From NCBI RefSeq assembly GCF_018596315.1, contig NZ_JAHEAG010000024.1:54418-118417 (forward strand): a stretch of 64,000 nucleotides of DNA. The letters run 5' to 3'. The translations under genes were made by a program, and so were the position numbers. The notes below the pieces were generated by a model. The model was not told where the DNA came from and ran no database searches. It was given only the letters and a program-made list of their open reading frames with translations. The stretch is from Bradyrhizobium sp. SRL28 (GTDB lineage Bacteria; Pseudomonadota; Alphaproteobacteria; Rhizobiales; Xanthobacteraceae). This document shows, piece by piece, positions 35,101 through 43,816 of the stretch; position 1 is the stretch's first letter, and each line of letters opens with the position of its first letter.

Positions 35101-36921
35101 ATGACCGAACTCCCAAGCAAACCGACCCGAAAAATTACCGACGACCCGTATGGCGCGGCGATCCTGATTCGCCGCCTCGTCATGGAACAGGGTTTTGTCT
35201 ATTGGCGGCGCTATCTGACCGCGTTCGCGCTGATGGGCGTGTCCGCCGGCGCCACCGCGGGCTCCGCCTATATCCTGGGCCAGGTGATCAATCAGGCCTA
35301 TATCGACAAGAACGTCACGGGCATCGCCATTCTCTCCGGCGTCACCGTGGTGCTGCTGTTCATCAAGGGTCTGGCGACCTACGGCCACACCGTGATCCTG
35401 TCGAAGATCAGCAACGCCATTCTCGCCAACAACCAGCGGCGGCTGTTTGCCAAGCTGATGAGCGAAAGCATCGGATTCTATTCCGCGCGGCATTCCTCCG
35501 AGTTCCTGGCGCGGCTGACATCGGGCGCAAAATCCATCACCGACGTGCTGACGCTACTCATCAACGCGGTCGGACGCGACGTGCTGCTGCTGGTCAGCCT
35601 GATATTCGTGATGGTGACGCAGGATCCGGTTCTGTCGTTTATCGGCCTCGTGGTGGTGCCGCCGGCGATGCTGATCCTGCGCAAGCTGGTGAAGCGCATC
35701 AAGGGCCTCGCCCACAATCAGTTCACCGGCAGCGCCGACATCATGGAGACCATGCAGGAATCGCTGCAGGGCATCCGCACCGTGAAGGCGTTCACGCTGG
35801 AAGCGACCATGCAGCGGCGCATCGACGAGAATATCGCGATCGTCGAGAACAACGCCAACAAGATGGCGCGGGTCTCCAATCGCTCCAACCCGCTGATGGA
35901 AATGCTCGGCGGCTTTGCGGTCGCCGGCTGCCTGCTCTATGGCGGCTACAGCGTGGTCGCGCTCGGCGCCACGCCCGGACAGTTCTTCTCCTTCATGACC
36001 GCGTTCCTGCTGGCGACCGAGCCGGCCAAGCGCCTGGCGCGGCTCAACATCGATCTCAACAGCCAGTTGGTCGGCGCGCGCATGCTGCTCGAGATCGTCG
36101 ACAGCCCGGCGAGCGAGCCTGTCGATAACGACAAGCCGGCGCTCAAGCTCTCGAACGCGCGGGTCGAGTTCCGCGACGTCAATTTCTCCTATCGGCCGGA
36201 CGAACCGGTGCTGAATGCCATGAGCTTCGTCGCCGAGCCCGGCAAGACCACCGCTTTGGTCGGCCCCTCCGGCGGCGGCAAATCCACGGTGCTGGCGCTA
36301 TTGCTGCGGCTCTATGAGGTGAAGCAGGGCGAAATCCTGATCGACGGCCAGAACATCTCCGGCGTGTCGCGGCATTCGCTGCGCGCCCAGACCGGCTATG
36401 TCGGGCAGGACGTCTATCTGTTCCGCGACTCGATCGGCGCCAACATCGCCTTCGGCAAGGCGGACGCCACGCAGGACGAGATCGTGGCGGCTGCGAAAGC
36501 GGCCTGCGCGCACGATTTCATCATGGGCTTCCCGCTCGGCTACGACACGCCCGTCGGCGAGCACGGCACGCAACTATCCGGCGGCCAGCGCCAGCGCATC
36601 GCAGTCGCCCGGGCGCTGATCAAGAACGCGCCGATCATCCTGCTCGACGAGGCCACCGCGGCGCTGGATTCGGAATCCGAAAAAGCGGTGCAGGAGGCGA
36701 TCGACCATCTCTGCCAGAACCGCACCACCATCGTGATCGCCCACCGCCTGCACACCATCATGCACGCCGACGCCATTCTGGTGGTCGAGGGCGGCGAGAT
36801 CGTCGAGCGCGGCCTGCATGACGATTTGCTGCGGCGCGGCGGCCGCTATGCCTCGTTCTTCCGCCTGCAACAGCGCGACGCCGGCCATCCCAGTCTGGCG
36901 CCCGTCAGCGCAACCGCGTAA
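35101..36921 (+). CDS. MsbA-type ABC exporter (fused permease-ATPase)
   Basis: A 606-residue half-transporter. Six membrane segments (about residues 35-320) are followed by an ATPase domain with Walker A GPSGGGKST, LSGGQRQR signature, and Walker B IILLDEAT. It probably works as a homodimer exporting a lipid such as lipid A-core, given its place at the end of the LPS block; a multidrug role cannot be excluded. Length is normal for the family. Confidence 0.9.
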   Translation: MTELPSKPTRKITDDPYGAAILIRRLVMEQGFVYWRRYLTAFALMGVSAGATAGSAYILGQVINQAYIDKNVTGIAILSGVTVVLLFIKGLATYGHTVILSKISNAILANNQRRLFAKLMSESIGFYSARHSSEFLARLTSGAKSITDVLTLLINAVGRDVLLLVSLIFVMVTQDPVLSFIGLVVVPPAMLILRKLVKRIKGLAHNQFTGSADIMETMQESLQGIRTVKAFTLEATMQRRIDENIAIVENNANKMARVSNRSNPLMEMLGGFAVAGCLLYGGYSVVALGATPGQFFSFMTAFLLATEPAKRLARLNIDLNSQLVGARMLLEIVDSPASEPVDNDKPALKLSNARVEFRDVNFSYRPDEPVLNAMSFVAEPGKTTALVGPSGGGKSTVLALLLRLYEVKQGEILIDGQNISGVSRHSLRAQTGYVGQDVYLFRDSIGANIAFGKADATQDEIVAAAKAACAHDFIMGFPLGYDTPVGEHGTQLSGGQRQRIAVARALIKNAPIILLDEATAALDSESEKAVQEAIDHLCQNRTTIVIAHRLHTIMHADAILVVEGGEIVERGLHDDLLRRGGRYASFFRLQQRDAGHPSLAPVSATA

Positions 36922-36966
36922 AGGCTATTCCCGAATTTCCAACCGTAACCCGTTGAGATCCTTTTC

Positions 36967-37668
36967 ATGAACGCAGCCTCCTACGTCATATCAGCAGCCC
37001 CGCAGCCCACGCTTCCCGTCGTCGGCGAGCCAGGCACCTATCCGGTCCGCCGCATCTGGTGCGTCGGGCGCAACTATCTCGAGCACATCCGCGAGATGGG
37101 CAATGACGAGCGCGCGCCGCCGTTCTTCTTCGGCAAGCACGCCGACATGCTGGTGCCCGATGGCGCCACCATCCCCTATCCGCCGCTGACCAAGGATTTT
37201 CATCACGAGGTCGAGTTGATCGTCGCGATGAAGAGCGGCGGCCTCAATATTCCCGCTGACAAGGCGCTAGAGCACGTCTACGGCTACGCGGTCGGCATCG
37301 ACCTCACCCGCCGCGACCTGCAGATCGCCTCGCGCAAGAAGGAGCGACCGTGGGAAGTCGGCAAGTCGTTCGATTACTCCGCGCCCTGCTCCGCGATCCA
37401 GCCGGCCTCGAAGATCGGCCACCCGACCAAAGGCAAGATCTGGCTGACCGTGAACGGCAAGGAAACGCAAAAAGGTGATCTCACCGAACTGATCTGGAAC
37501 GTGCCGGAAATCATCTGGCAGCTCTCGCAGCAGGTAAAACTCGCCGCCGGCGACATCATCATGACGGGCACGCCGGCCGGCGTCTCCCAGCTCCAGCCCG
37601 GCGACCAGATCGAGTGCGGCGTCGACGGCGTCGGCACGCTGAAGGTTGCGATCGGCAAGCCGGAATAG
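36967..37668 (+). CDS. Fumarylacetoacetate hydrolase (FAA) family protein
   Basis: A 233-residue enzyme of the FAHD1/maleylpyruvate or fumarylpyruvate hydrolase group. Seen: RIWCVGRNYLEHIREMG, metal-binding FHHEVELIVAM, GYAVGIDLTRRDLQ, GKSFDYSAPC and MTGTPAGVSQLQPGD. It would cleave a carbon-carbon bond or decarboxylate a 2-oxo acid during aromatic or central carbon breakdown. It follows the ABC gene by 45 bases and ends at a strong terminator. Confidence 0.9.
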   Translation: MNAASYVISAAPQPTLPVVGEPGTYPVRRIWCVGRNYLEHIREMGNDERAPPFFFGKHADMLVPDGATIPYPPLTKDFHHEVELIVAMKSGGLNIPADKALEHVYGYAVGIDLTRRDLQIASRKKERPWEVGKSFDYSAPCSAIQPASKIGHPTKGKIWLTVNGKETQKGDLTELIWNVPEIIWQLSQQVKLAAGDIIMTGTPAGVSQLQPGDQIECGVDGVGTLKVAIGKPE

Positions 37669-37693
37669 GCGACGCGAAAACGGCACCAAACAC

Positions 37694-37724
37694 AAAGCCC
37701 CGGATCAGATCCGGGGCTTTTTTG
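37694..37724 (+). terminator. Rho-independent terminator after the FAA gene
   Basis: Stem AAAGCCCCGGAT / ATCCGGGGCTTT with a run of Ts after it. A near-identical AAAGCCCCGG-type hairpin follows ahcY at 43732. Confidence 0.93.
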
Positions 37725-37752
37725 TTGGTGCGGCTTCCTGAAAGTCCCGGGT

Positions 37753-38832
37753 TCAGATTTCCCGGAACGACACCAGGCGGCGCTGCGCCTCGTCCCACAA
37801 CACAAGCCGTACGCATTGAAAGCTCTGCAGGAGCGTGATGCGGCCGACGTCGCGCAGTTCAGGGTAGTCGCGCAGCACGCGCGGCAGCCGGTAATAGGGA
37901 ATGCGGCTGGAGAGATGATGCACGTGGTGAATGCCGATATTGGCTGTGAACCAGCGCAGCAGCGCCGGCAGTTCGTAATGTGAGCTGCCGTGCAGCGCGG
38001 CTTGATGCAGGTTCCAGCTCTCGTCGCGCTCCCAGGTCGTATGCTCGAACTGATGCTGCACGTAGAACAGCCATACGCCGGCCGTGGCGGCGAGGAGTAT
38101 GATCGGAAGGTGCACGAGCAGGAACGCCTTGATGCCGATAAACCATGTGAGAACAGCGACGATGACGGCAATCGCGAGATTGGTTGCCATTGTACTGGCC
38201 CAGGGCTGCCAACCATTGCGCATGAGGCCGACCGGGAGCCTCTGTTGCAAAAGAAACAGGTAGGCCGGTCCGACCCCGAACATGATCAGCGGGTGGCGGT
38301 AAAGACGGTATTTCAGACGACCCCACCAGGAAAGGGCGCGGTATTCGCGCACTGTCAGCGTATCGAGATCGCCGATACCGCGGCGGTCGAGGTTGCCGGT
38401 GGTGGCATGATGCGTCGCATGCATACGGCGCCAGCAGTCGTAGGGCGTGAGCGTGAGCACGCCAATGACGCGGCCGACCCAGTCATTCGCCAGACGGCTG
38501 GGGAAAAAGGTGCCATGACCGCAGTCGTGCTGGATCATGAACAGGCGTACGAGAAAGCCGGCAGCCGGAATTGCGATCAGCAATGAAGCCCAGGCATGGC
38601 CGAGGGAGAACGTGAACCAGGCCGCAGTCCACAGCAAGATGAGCGGCAAAGCCGTGATCGCCAACTCGGCAACGCTGCGCAGCCGACTTGGGGTGCTGTA
38701 GTTGCTCAAAATGCGCGTCCAGCGACGAGCGTCGAGAACGTCATCGCCGCCACCTGGAGATTGAATGGAAGCAGGCTGAATGAGGCCAGGGCCGTCTTGC
38801 CCGTTAGAGCACTGCACAGCTCTCTGATGCAC
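37753..38832 (-). CDS. Membrane fatty acid desaturase
   Basis: A membrane di-iron desaturase of up to 359 residues. The three His boxes are present: HDCGH, HATHH and HHVHHL, separated by four main hydrophobic stretches (ALPLILLWTAAWF, LIAIPAAGFLVRLF and others). It resembles bacterial acyl-lipid DesA-type (delta-12/omega) desaturases; regiospecificity cannot be told. The first 35 residues are not typical of the family, and no better ATG lies before the core, so the start is uncertain. It stands alone. Confidence 0.87.
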   Translation of the reverse strand: MHQRAVQCSNGQDGPGLIQPASIQSPGGGDDVLDARRWTRILSNYSTPSRLRSVAELAITALPLILLWTAAWFTFSLGHAWASLLIAIPAAGFLVRLFMIQHDCGHGTFFPSRLANDWVGRVIGVLTLTPYDCWRRMHATHHATTGNLDRRGIGDLDTLTVREYRALSWWGRLKYRLYRHPLIMFGVGPAYLFLLQQRLPVGLMRNGWQPWASTMATNLAIAVIVAVLTWFIGIKAFLLVHLPIILLAATAGVWLFYVQHQFEHTTWERDESWNLHQAALHGSSHYELPALLRWFTANIGIHHVHHLSSRIPYYRLPRVLRDYPELRDVGRITLLQSFQCVRLVLWDEAQRRLVSFREI

Positions 38833-39201
38833 GGAGATAGTTCCTTCTGACAGTGCACGGAAGATCGAAGCACCGAGGGATCGGCAACTTCGTCGGTTAA
38901 TCGATTTTTGGAGAAGGGTCTGAAACGTGCGTGCCTGTCAGTAGCGCAAGGCAAAGCGGCCCAGTCGTTCGGCCAAGTGTCGATTACCCGATATGGACAC
39001 GAATTGGGGTGACGTCAAGGACTGCAATACCACGCTCCCGGTGTCCCCGTTGGTCAATTTTGAACATGCGCGATGGCGAATGACGTCCGCTTTGCCCCGC
39101 TCGCCGGACACAAGCCGCCGCCTGGTTGCAAGATTCGCAAAACTGCCGCAGATTTTGGATACTGCCGGTTAAACGGCGAACATCGGATCGGAGGACACAC
39201 C
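38833..39201. other. Intergenic region without a recognised gene
   Basis: 369 bases between the divergently placed desaturase and EthD genes. No convincing ORF or long palindrome was seen. It presumably holds promoters for both neighbours. Confidence 0.6.
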
Positions 39202-39516
39202 ATGATCAAGGTAAGCGTAATGTATCCCAATACGCCCGGCGGCCGCTTCGATCACGATTACTACCGCGACAAGCATATGCCGCTCGTGAAAGCGCGCATG
39301 GGCGATGCCTGCAAGTCCTACACGGTCGACAAGGGCCTGGCCGGCGGTGCCCCCGGCGCTGCCGCGACCTATGTCGGAATGTGTCACATCTTCTGCGACT
39401 CGATCGAGGCCTTCCAGACCGGCTTCGGGCCTCACGCCAAGGAGATCATGGCCGACATCCCGAACTATACCGACCAGTCTCCCGTCATCCAGATCAGCGA
39501 AGTCGTCGTAGGCTGA
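39202..39516 (+). CDS. EthD-domain protein
   Basis: A 104-residue dimeric alpha-beta barrel protein of the EthD family: IKVSVMYPNTPGGRFDHDYY, KHMPLVKARMG and a terminal PVIQISEVVVG. Family members include proteins needed for ethyl tert-butyl ether breakdown and small heme- or ligand-binding barrels, but most have no known substrate. ATG 39202 is preceded by GGAGGA at 39190. It is alone on its strand. Confidence 0.9.
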   Translation: MIKVSVMYPNTPGGRFDHDYYRDKHMPLVKARMGDACKSYTVDKGLAGGAPGAAATYVGMCHIFCDSIEAFQTGFGPHAKEIMADIPNYTDQSPVIQISEVVVG

Positions 39517-39537
39517 CGGCGTAGCTGCAGCAACCGC

Positions 39538-39628
39538 AGGGTGGGCCAAGGAGCGTAGCGACGTGCCCACCATCTATCCGCAGCAATCGTCGTGAATGGT
39601 GGGCGCGCTATCGCTTGCCCACCCTACG
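39538..39628. repeat. REP-like palindrome of the GGGTGGGC type
   Basis: Inverted arms AGGGTGGGCCAAGGAGCG...GTGCCCACCAT and ATGGTGGGCGCGC...GCCCACCCTA. A third dispersed palindrome family in the window, lying after the EthD gene. Confidence 0.8.
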
Positions 39629-39957
39629 GATCGCGGACTGATTTGCCTTCCGCGCAAGCGCAATCTCGATACGCAACTGCGGCACATTGGCACGACGGGC
39701 AAATCAGTAAAAACCTGTCCAACCCTTCCCGCAAAAATATTCCGCTTAAATTGTCACGCAAATCACCCGCATAACTCCGCCCGTCTCACGGCAGATGAGG
39801 GACACTCGCGATCGTCACAACGTGCGGTGAGATGCGATGGACGCAAATGGCGCGAGACGTACGCGCCTGAAGCGTACGGCGAAGTCGTGTGGGCCTGAAA
39901 TCCGGTGAAAGGCCCTGCAAGCAACAAAACCCTTTATTGCAAGGGTTTTTCTTCTAC
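39629..39957. other. Intergenic region with a terminator-like hairpin at 39927-39951
   Basis: No intact gene seen. AAAACCCTT / AAGGGTTTT with a following T-run makes a rho-independent terminator on the plus strand, although no complete plus-strand gene ends there. It lies right at the left end of the truncated MgsA-like fragment, so it may mark the junction of a past insertion or deletion. Confidence 0.6.
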
Positions 39958-40335
39958 CCTCAGTCGTCGGCTGCGCCGCAGGTGTTCCCGTTCGTCGCCG
40001 CATCGCTCGCCGCGTCACGGGACCGCTACGCGAAGTCGATCGGTGAAGCCCGGCTGATGGTCGGCAACGCGATCAGGATCATGTGCCGGTCGCCAAAGTC
40101 GCGCGCCGGCTGCCACTTCGCAGCCGCCATCGGTTTGCGGTCATTGCTGGAGGACTTCGCGCCGACAATCCCCGACTGGGCCAACGATCAGCACACGTTG
40201 GCCGGTCGCAAGCTAGGTCGTGGTCTCGATCATTTTCGTCGCGAAGGTGCGAAGCTGATACCGGAACCGACCGAGCCAGACCCGTTCATTGAGGAAGCGT
40301 ACAGATTGTGGGCGCTTAAGCAGTGGAGCAAGTGA
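39958..40335 (+). pseudogene. C-terminal fragment of a phage/plasmid-type MgsA-like protein
   Basis: About 125 residues: FPFVAASLAASRDRY, GNAIRIMCRSPKSRAGCHF, AAAIGLRSLLEDF and ANDQHTLAGRKLGRGLDHF. From memory these match the C-terminal half of accessory proteins distantly related to the MgsA/RarA C-terminal domain that occur on phages and plasmids; the N-terminal half is absent. The frame continues left through the hairpin at 39927 to 39889, but that part looks non-coding. Probably a scar of a mobile element. Confidence 0.55.
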
Positions 40336-40358
40336 GATGAGATCGTCAGCCGAAAGGG

Positions 40359-40697
40359 TCAGCGTGATTTTCGTTTGCGCCGGGTTCGTGTGCGGCTGAG
40401 CCGTTTGGCGTTGGCCGCCACCTTTCTTCGATATTGCTCAACAATCTTGTCGCCGGAGGCCCCAGCCATCAGGCTTGTACCGGCCTTCGCCGCAGCAAAC
40501 ATTTTTTCACTGACCATGCGGCGGGCTTCGCGTTGCGCCGCTTTGCCGCCGCGCATCAACTTCGCGATCCGCAGTCCGATCACGCGGTTGCTTTCTAGCC
40601 CCAGCATCATCCAGTTCCACATGATGCGATAATCCCAGCCAGGCGAACGGCGTACATCAGGGATCACATCAACGACCACAGTGTTCACGATGTCCAA
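40359..40697 (-). CDS. Hypothetical basic protein
   Basis: A 112-residue soluble protein, unrecognised. It has an aromatic N-terminal segment (SPGWDYRIMWNWMMLGLES), a helical middle (AAQREARRMVSEKMFAAAK) and a very basic C-terminus (TRTRRKRKSR). The composition suggests nucleic-acid or membrane contact, but that is a guess. It faces the MgsA-like fragment and lies in an otherwise decayed stretch. Confidence 0.55.
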   Translation of the reverse strand: MDIVNTVVVDVIPDVRRSPGWDYRIMWNWMMLGLESNRVIGLRIAKLMRGGKAAQREARRMVSEKMFAAAKAGTSLMAGASGDKIVEQYRRKVAANAKRLSRTRTRRKRKSR

Positions 40698-41330
40698 TCA
40701 AAGCCGCGTGGCCGTCATGACGGGCAGCCATCTGCTCCCTCATTCTCTCCTGCAAGGGTTCCTTCACCCTGATCTAGGGAACACCCGAACTGGCAATAGC
40801 CAGGGCTCGCTTCGCGTTGAAAATCAGACTGCTGCTGGGGGCCAAATGGGGATGTCCGATGAGTGTGGCAGGCTGGCGCTTAGCGCATGTAAAGAGAAGT
40901 CTCCGCGTCCGGGCGGCCGTCGTCGGCCTGCTCGAAGAGTTGCCGTTTATCTGCCCGGTGGTCGTAGCAGTCGGTTCGACGGTCATGATCGTGATCAAGC
41001 TTTGCAAGGATTTGCCGCAGTGAAGTGGGCCGACCGCTAAGGCGCTAATGTGCGCGCCTTTGTGTACCGAGCGTCGGCTGCTTCGTCTGGCATTGAGGAT
41101 CGACAATAGTGATCCAGACATCTTAGGTTTGGTCCGGAACGCGCCGGCGCTTACAGTGTGAACTAGGGCCTATCGGAGCCCGGCGGCTTCCGGCGGCCTT
41201 TCGTTCGTCCGGCAGACATCGAAAAATGCCTTTATTTTCCGACGCTTCCGCCGTTTTCAACAGGCCGAAAAAACGCCTAGACATCAAGTCGTGTGGTCCT
41301 GACGCCGCGGTGCTGGCGCTAAGTTTCACG
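40698..41330. other. Region without a supported gene
   Basis: Only short frames on both strands, none with a convincing start, domain or codon pattern. A plus-strand frame at 40817-41023 (68 codons) and a minus-strand frame at 41123-41329 exist but are not called. The DNA is probably the remains of accessory sequence. Confidence 0.5.
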
Positions 41331-41504
41331 GGTTATCTCGTGGAGCGACGGTGTTCACCGGGGAGAGCACGAAGTAAGCCGTAAAGGCATTGCGCAGGGA
41401 AGGCCGGAGTGTTTCCGCTGAACCTGTATGCTCGTGTGCATTTTCTTTAGCGCAAATGGCACGCGAGACCACGGGTGCAGCAAGCACCCGGCATTCCCTG
41501 CGCC
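41331..41504 (+). ncRNA. Candidate structured RNA or structured dispersed element
   Basis: Several stems fit together without conflict. A closing stem pairs 41392-41404 with 41491-41503 (13 positions, one mismatch). Inside it are CGGA/TCCG (41405-41408 with 41414-41417), a 9-bp stem 41431-41439 with 41459-41467, and CGGGTGC/GCACCCG (41472-41478 with 41484-41490). Upstream, TCGTG/CACGA (41338-41342 with 41368-41372) encloses CGGT/ACCG (41349-41352 with 41357-41360). The one G-T pair in the 9-bp stem is a wobble only in plus-strand RNA. No protein is supported. It is not a tRNA. Confidence 0.4.
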
Positions 41505-41620
41505 CTTGTTCTCAAGGAGGGCAAACGAAGATGCAAGCCTCGGGCGATCAGCGCCGCGAGAATGCGGACGCTTGGCTCTTGAGAATTGAACCACATCGTC
41601 CCGGACAAGCGAAGCGCGAT

Positions 41621-41755
41621 CTCAGATGTGCAATTGCACATCGGGGGACCCATGCGCCGCGGCGGATGTTGTCTTGGAAGGATGGTCGACGGCTTTGCGT
41701 CAGCAACAAATATCGGTGGTTATGGGTCCCTGCGTTCGCAGGGACGACGGAGGAG
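41621..41755. repeat. Dispersed repeat with an 18-bp perfect palindrome
   Basis: GATGTGCAATTGCACATC (41625-41642) is a perfect palindrome found again at 55664-55681 inside the same CTCAGATGTG... context. It is followed by GACCCATGCGCCGCGGCGG and TGGGTCCCTGCGTTCGCAGGGACGACGG, which resemble 6150-6283. Non-coding. Confidence 0.75.
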
Positions 41756-41767
41756 AGAGCCCTGCCC

Positions 41768-41920
41768 TCAGCCCCGCAGCGCCTGCAGGCCCTTGAAGGT
41801 CAGGCGCTTCGGGTCCCGGACACCGGCCAGATAGAACTTGCGGATGAAGGCGGCTGCGGCCTCGCGGTCGCAATCGGTCAGCGCCACGATGGCATCGACG
41901 GCAATTCGCTGGGCGTCCAT
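41768..41920 (-). CDS. Small conserved-looking protein, 50 residues
   Basis: An unrecognised small soluble protein (MDAQRIAVDAIVALTDCD, then REAAAAFIRKFYLAGV and KRLTFKGLQALRG). ATG 41920 has GAGGAAG directly upstream, a good ribosome binding site, which favours it over the longer frame starting at 41968. The sequence is helical and amphipathic. No function can be given. Confidence 0.6.
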   Translation of the reverse strand: MDAQRIAVDAIVALTDCDREAAAAFIRKFYLAGVRDPKRLTFKGLQALRG

Positions 41921-42076
41921 GGGCTTCCTCGTGCTGTCAGGGGCCACAAGCCAAACAGCGTGGGGCACGCCGGTTAATCCGGCGTTAACCGTGAGGACAT
42001 CTTGAACGATTCGCGCTCACCTACGTATACGCGAAATCACGCATGGGACGCGACGCACCTCGCGCGGCGGAACCGC

Positions 42077-43543
42077 TCACGAATACCGCATCACCCCGTC
42101 GTCGACCTTGCCGTAGCGCAGCGTGACGATGTCGAGCGCGTAGTTCTGATACAGCCGCCACGGCCGCTTCGAACCCTGCTTGGGCAGTTTTGCGATCGAG
42201 CGCTGCACGTAGCCGGAGGAGAAATCCAGCGACGGCAGTTCCGTGACATCAGGATCGACATTATGCGGCATGCACTGCTTGTAGCCGTTGCGGTCCATGT
42301 AGTTGATCAGCCGGCAGACATACTCGCAGGTGAGATCGCATTTCAGCGTCCACGACGCGTTGGTGTAGCCGAACGCCGAGGCCATGTTCGGGATATCAGA
42401 ATACATCATGCCCTTGTAGTTCAGCGTTCGCGCGAAATCGACCGTGCGGCCGTCGACGCTGACTTCGAGCCCGCCGAGCACCTGCAGGTTCAGCCCGGTC
42501 GCCGTAACGATGATGTCGGCCTCGAGCTCGCTGCCATCCCTGAGCTTGATGCCGCCCTTGGTAAAGGTGTCGATCTCGTTGGTGACGACGGAGGCGCGCT
42601 TGTCGCGGATCGACTTGAACAGGTCGCCGTCGGGCACCAGGCACAGCCGCTGCTCCCAGGGATTGTAGCGCGGCGTAAAGTGCTTGCCGACATCGTATTC
42701 CGGCCCCAGCGCCATCTTGACGCCGCCGAGGATCAACTGCTTGGCACGATCCGGCTTGCGGCGGCAAAGCTGGAAGAAATACATGCCGAACAGCACGTTG
42801 CGCCAGCGGATCATGTGATAGGCGAGCTTCGCCGAGAGATTCTTGCGCAGCTTGTTGGCGAGCGCATCCTCCGCCGGACGCGCGACGACGTAAGTCGGCG
42901 AGCGCTGCAGCATGGTGACGTGCGACGCTACCTTCGCCATCTCCGGCACCAGCGTTACCGCCGTGGCGCCCGAGCCGATCACCACCACGCGCTTGCCCGC
43001 ATAGTCGAGGTCTTCAGGCCATTTCTGCGGATGCACGATCTGGCCGGCGAAGTCGGCCGTGCCGGAAAATTCCGGCGTGTAGCCTTCCTCGTATTTGTAA
43101 TAGCCCGAGCACATGAACAGGAAATTGCAGGTGAAGCTGACGATTTCGGTCGCGCCCTCGCCTACGTTGCGTTCGGCCTCCACCGTCCAGCGCGCATCCG
43201 GCGACGACCACGACGCGCGTTTGACGCGGTGGTGGAAGCGGATCTTCCTGTCGATGCCATTGTCGACGGCTGTCTCGCGCACATAGTTCAGGATCCGCGG
43301 CCCGTCGGCGATCGCCTTCGGTTCGGTCCACGGTTTGAACGAATAGCCGAGCGTATACATGTCCGAGTCGGATCGGATGCCGGGATAGCGAAACAGATCC
43401 CAGGTGCCACCGATGCAATCGCGACCCTCGAGGATCACGTAGCTCTTGCCGGGACACTTCTCCTGCAGGTGATACCCCGCGCCAATGCCGGACAGGCCGG
43501 CGCCGACAATGAGGACGTCGAAATGTTCTGCCGCTTCGGTCAT
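42077..43543 (-). CDS. Flavin-containing Baeyer-Villiger-type monooxygenase
   Basis: A 488-residue FAD/NADPH enzyme. Seen: FAD site VGAGLSGIGAGYHL, the Baeyer-Villiger fingerprint FAGQIVHPQKW (F-x-G-x3-H-x3-W), and NADPH site VIGSGATAVTL. It would insert oxygen into a ketone or oxidise a heteroatom; the substrate is unknown. ATG 43543 is right before the FAD motif. The frame is open to 43729, but that leader overlaps the downstream terminator of ahcY and is not believed. It stands alone. Confidence 0.92.
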   Translation of the reverse strand: MTEAAEHFDVLIVGAGLSGIGAGYHLQEKCPGKSYVILEGRDCIGGTWDLFRYPGIRSDSDMYTLGYSFKPWTEPKAIADGPRILNYVRETAVDNGIDRKIRFHHRVKRASWSSPDARWTVEAERNVGEGATEIVSFTCNFLFMCSGYYKYEEGYTPEFSGTADFAGQIVHPQKWPEDLDYAGKRVVVIGSGATAVTLVPEMAKVASHVTMLQRSPTYVVARPAEDALANKLRKNLSAKLAYHMIRWRNVLFGMYFFQLCRRKPDRAKQLILGGVKMALGPEYDVGKHFTPRYNPWEQRLCLVPDGDLFKSIRDKRASVVTNEIDTFTKGGIKLRDGSELEADIIVTATGLNLQVLGGLEVSVDGRTVDFARTLNYKGMMYSDIPNMASAFGYTNASWTLKCDLTCEYVCRLINYMDRNGYKQCMPHNVDPDVTELPSLDFSSGYVQRSIAKLPKQGSKRPWRLYQNYALDIVTLRYGKVDDGVMRYS

Positions 43544-43731
43544 GGCGATCTCCCTGCCGCACGATCTAATGGCCAGCAGGTAGAAACTGCAACTCGCATT
43601 GTCAGGTTGCAGCGGCGATACAGGTTGTATCGAGATATAGGTGGAATTCAGCGGCCTTTCCGTCGCGAAAGCACCGGAAATCGACTTCAGGCATCTCCAT
43701 AGACAGTCCGTTGTCCTGGTGGCGGACAAGG

Positions 43732-43760
43732 AAAAAGCCCCGGATCGCTCCGGGGCTTTC
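43732..43760 (-). terminator. Rho-independent terminator of ahcY
   Basis: Read on the minus strand, GAAAGCCCCGGA-GCGA-TCCGGGGCTTTTTCC: an 11-bp GC-rich stem and a T-run, 57 bases after the ahcY stop. Confidence 0.92.
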
Positions 43761-43816
43761 TGAGGCTCTGGCGTTTACTTCAGGACAACGCGCGCAGCGG
43801 CGCGTCCTGCCTGAAA

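Noticed and set aside
41355..41594. A 79-codon minus-strand frame over the same element
   Set aside because: Sequence conservation here is better explained by the nested stems; the frame has no ribosome binding site.
41390..41977. A 195-codon plus-strand frame across the structured element
   Set aside because: Its translation has no domain, crosses repeats and hairpins, and overlaps a small minus-strand gene with a good ribosome binding site.
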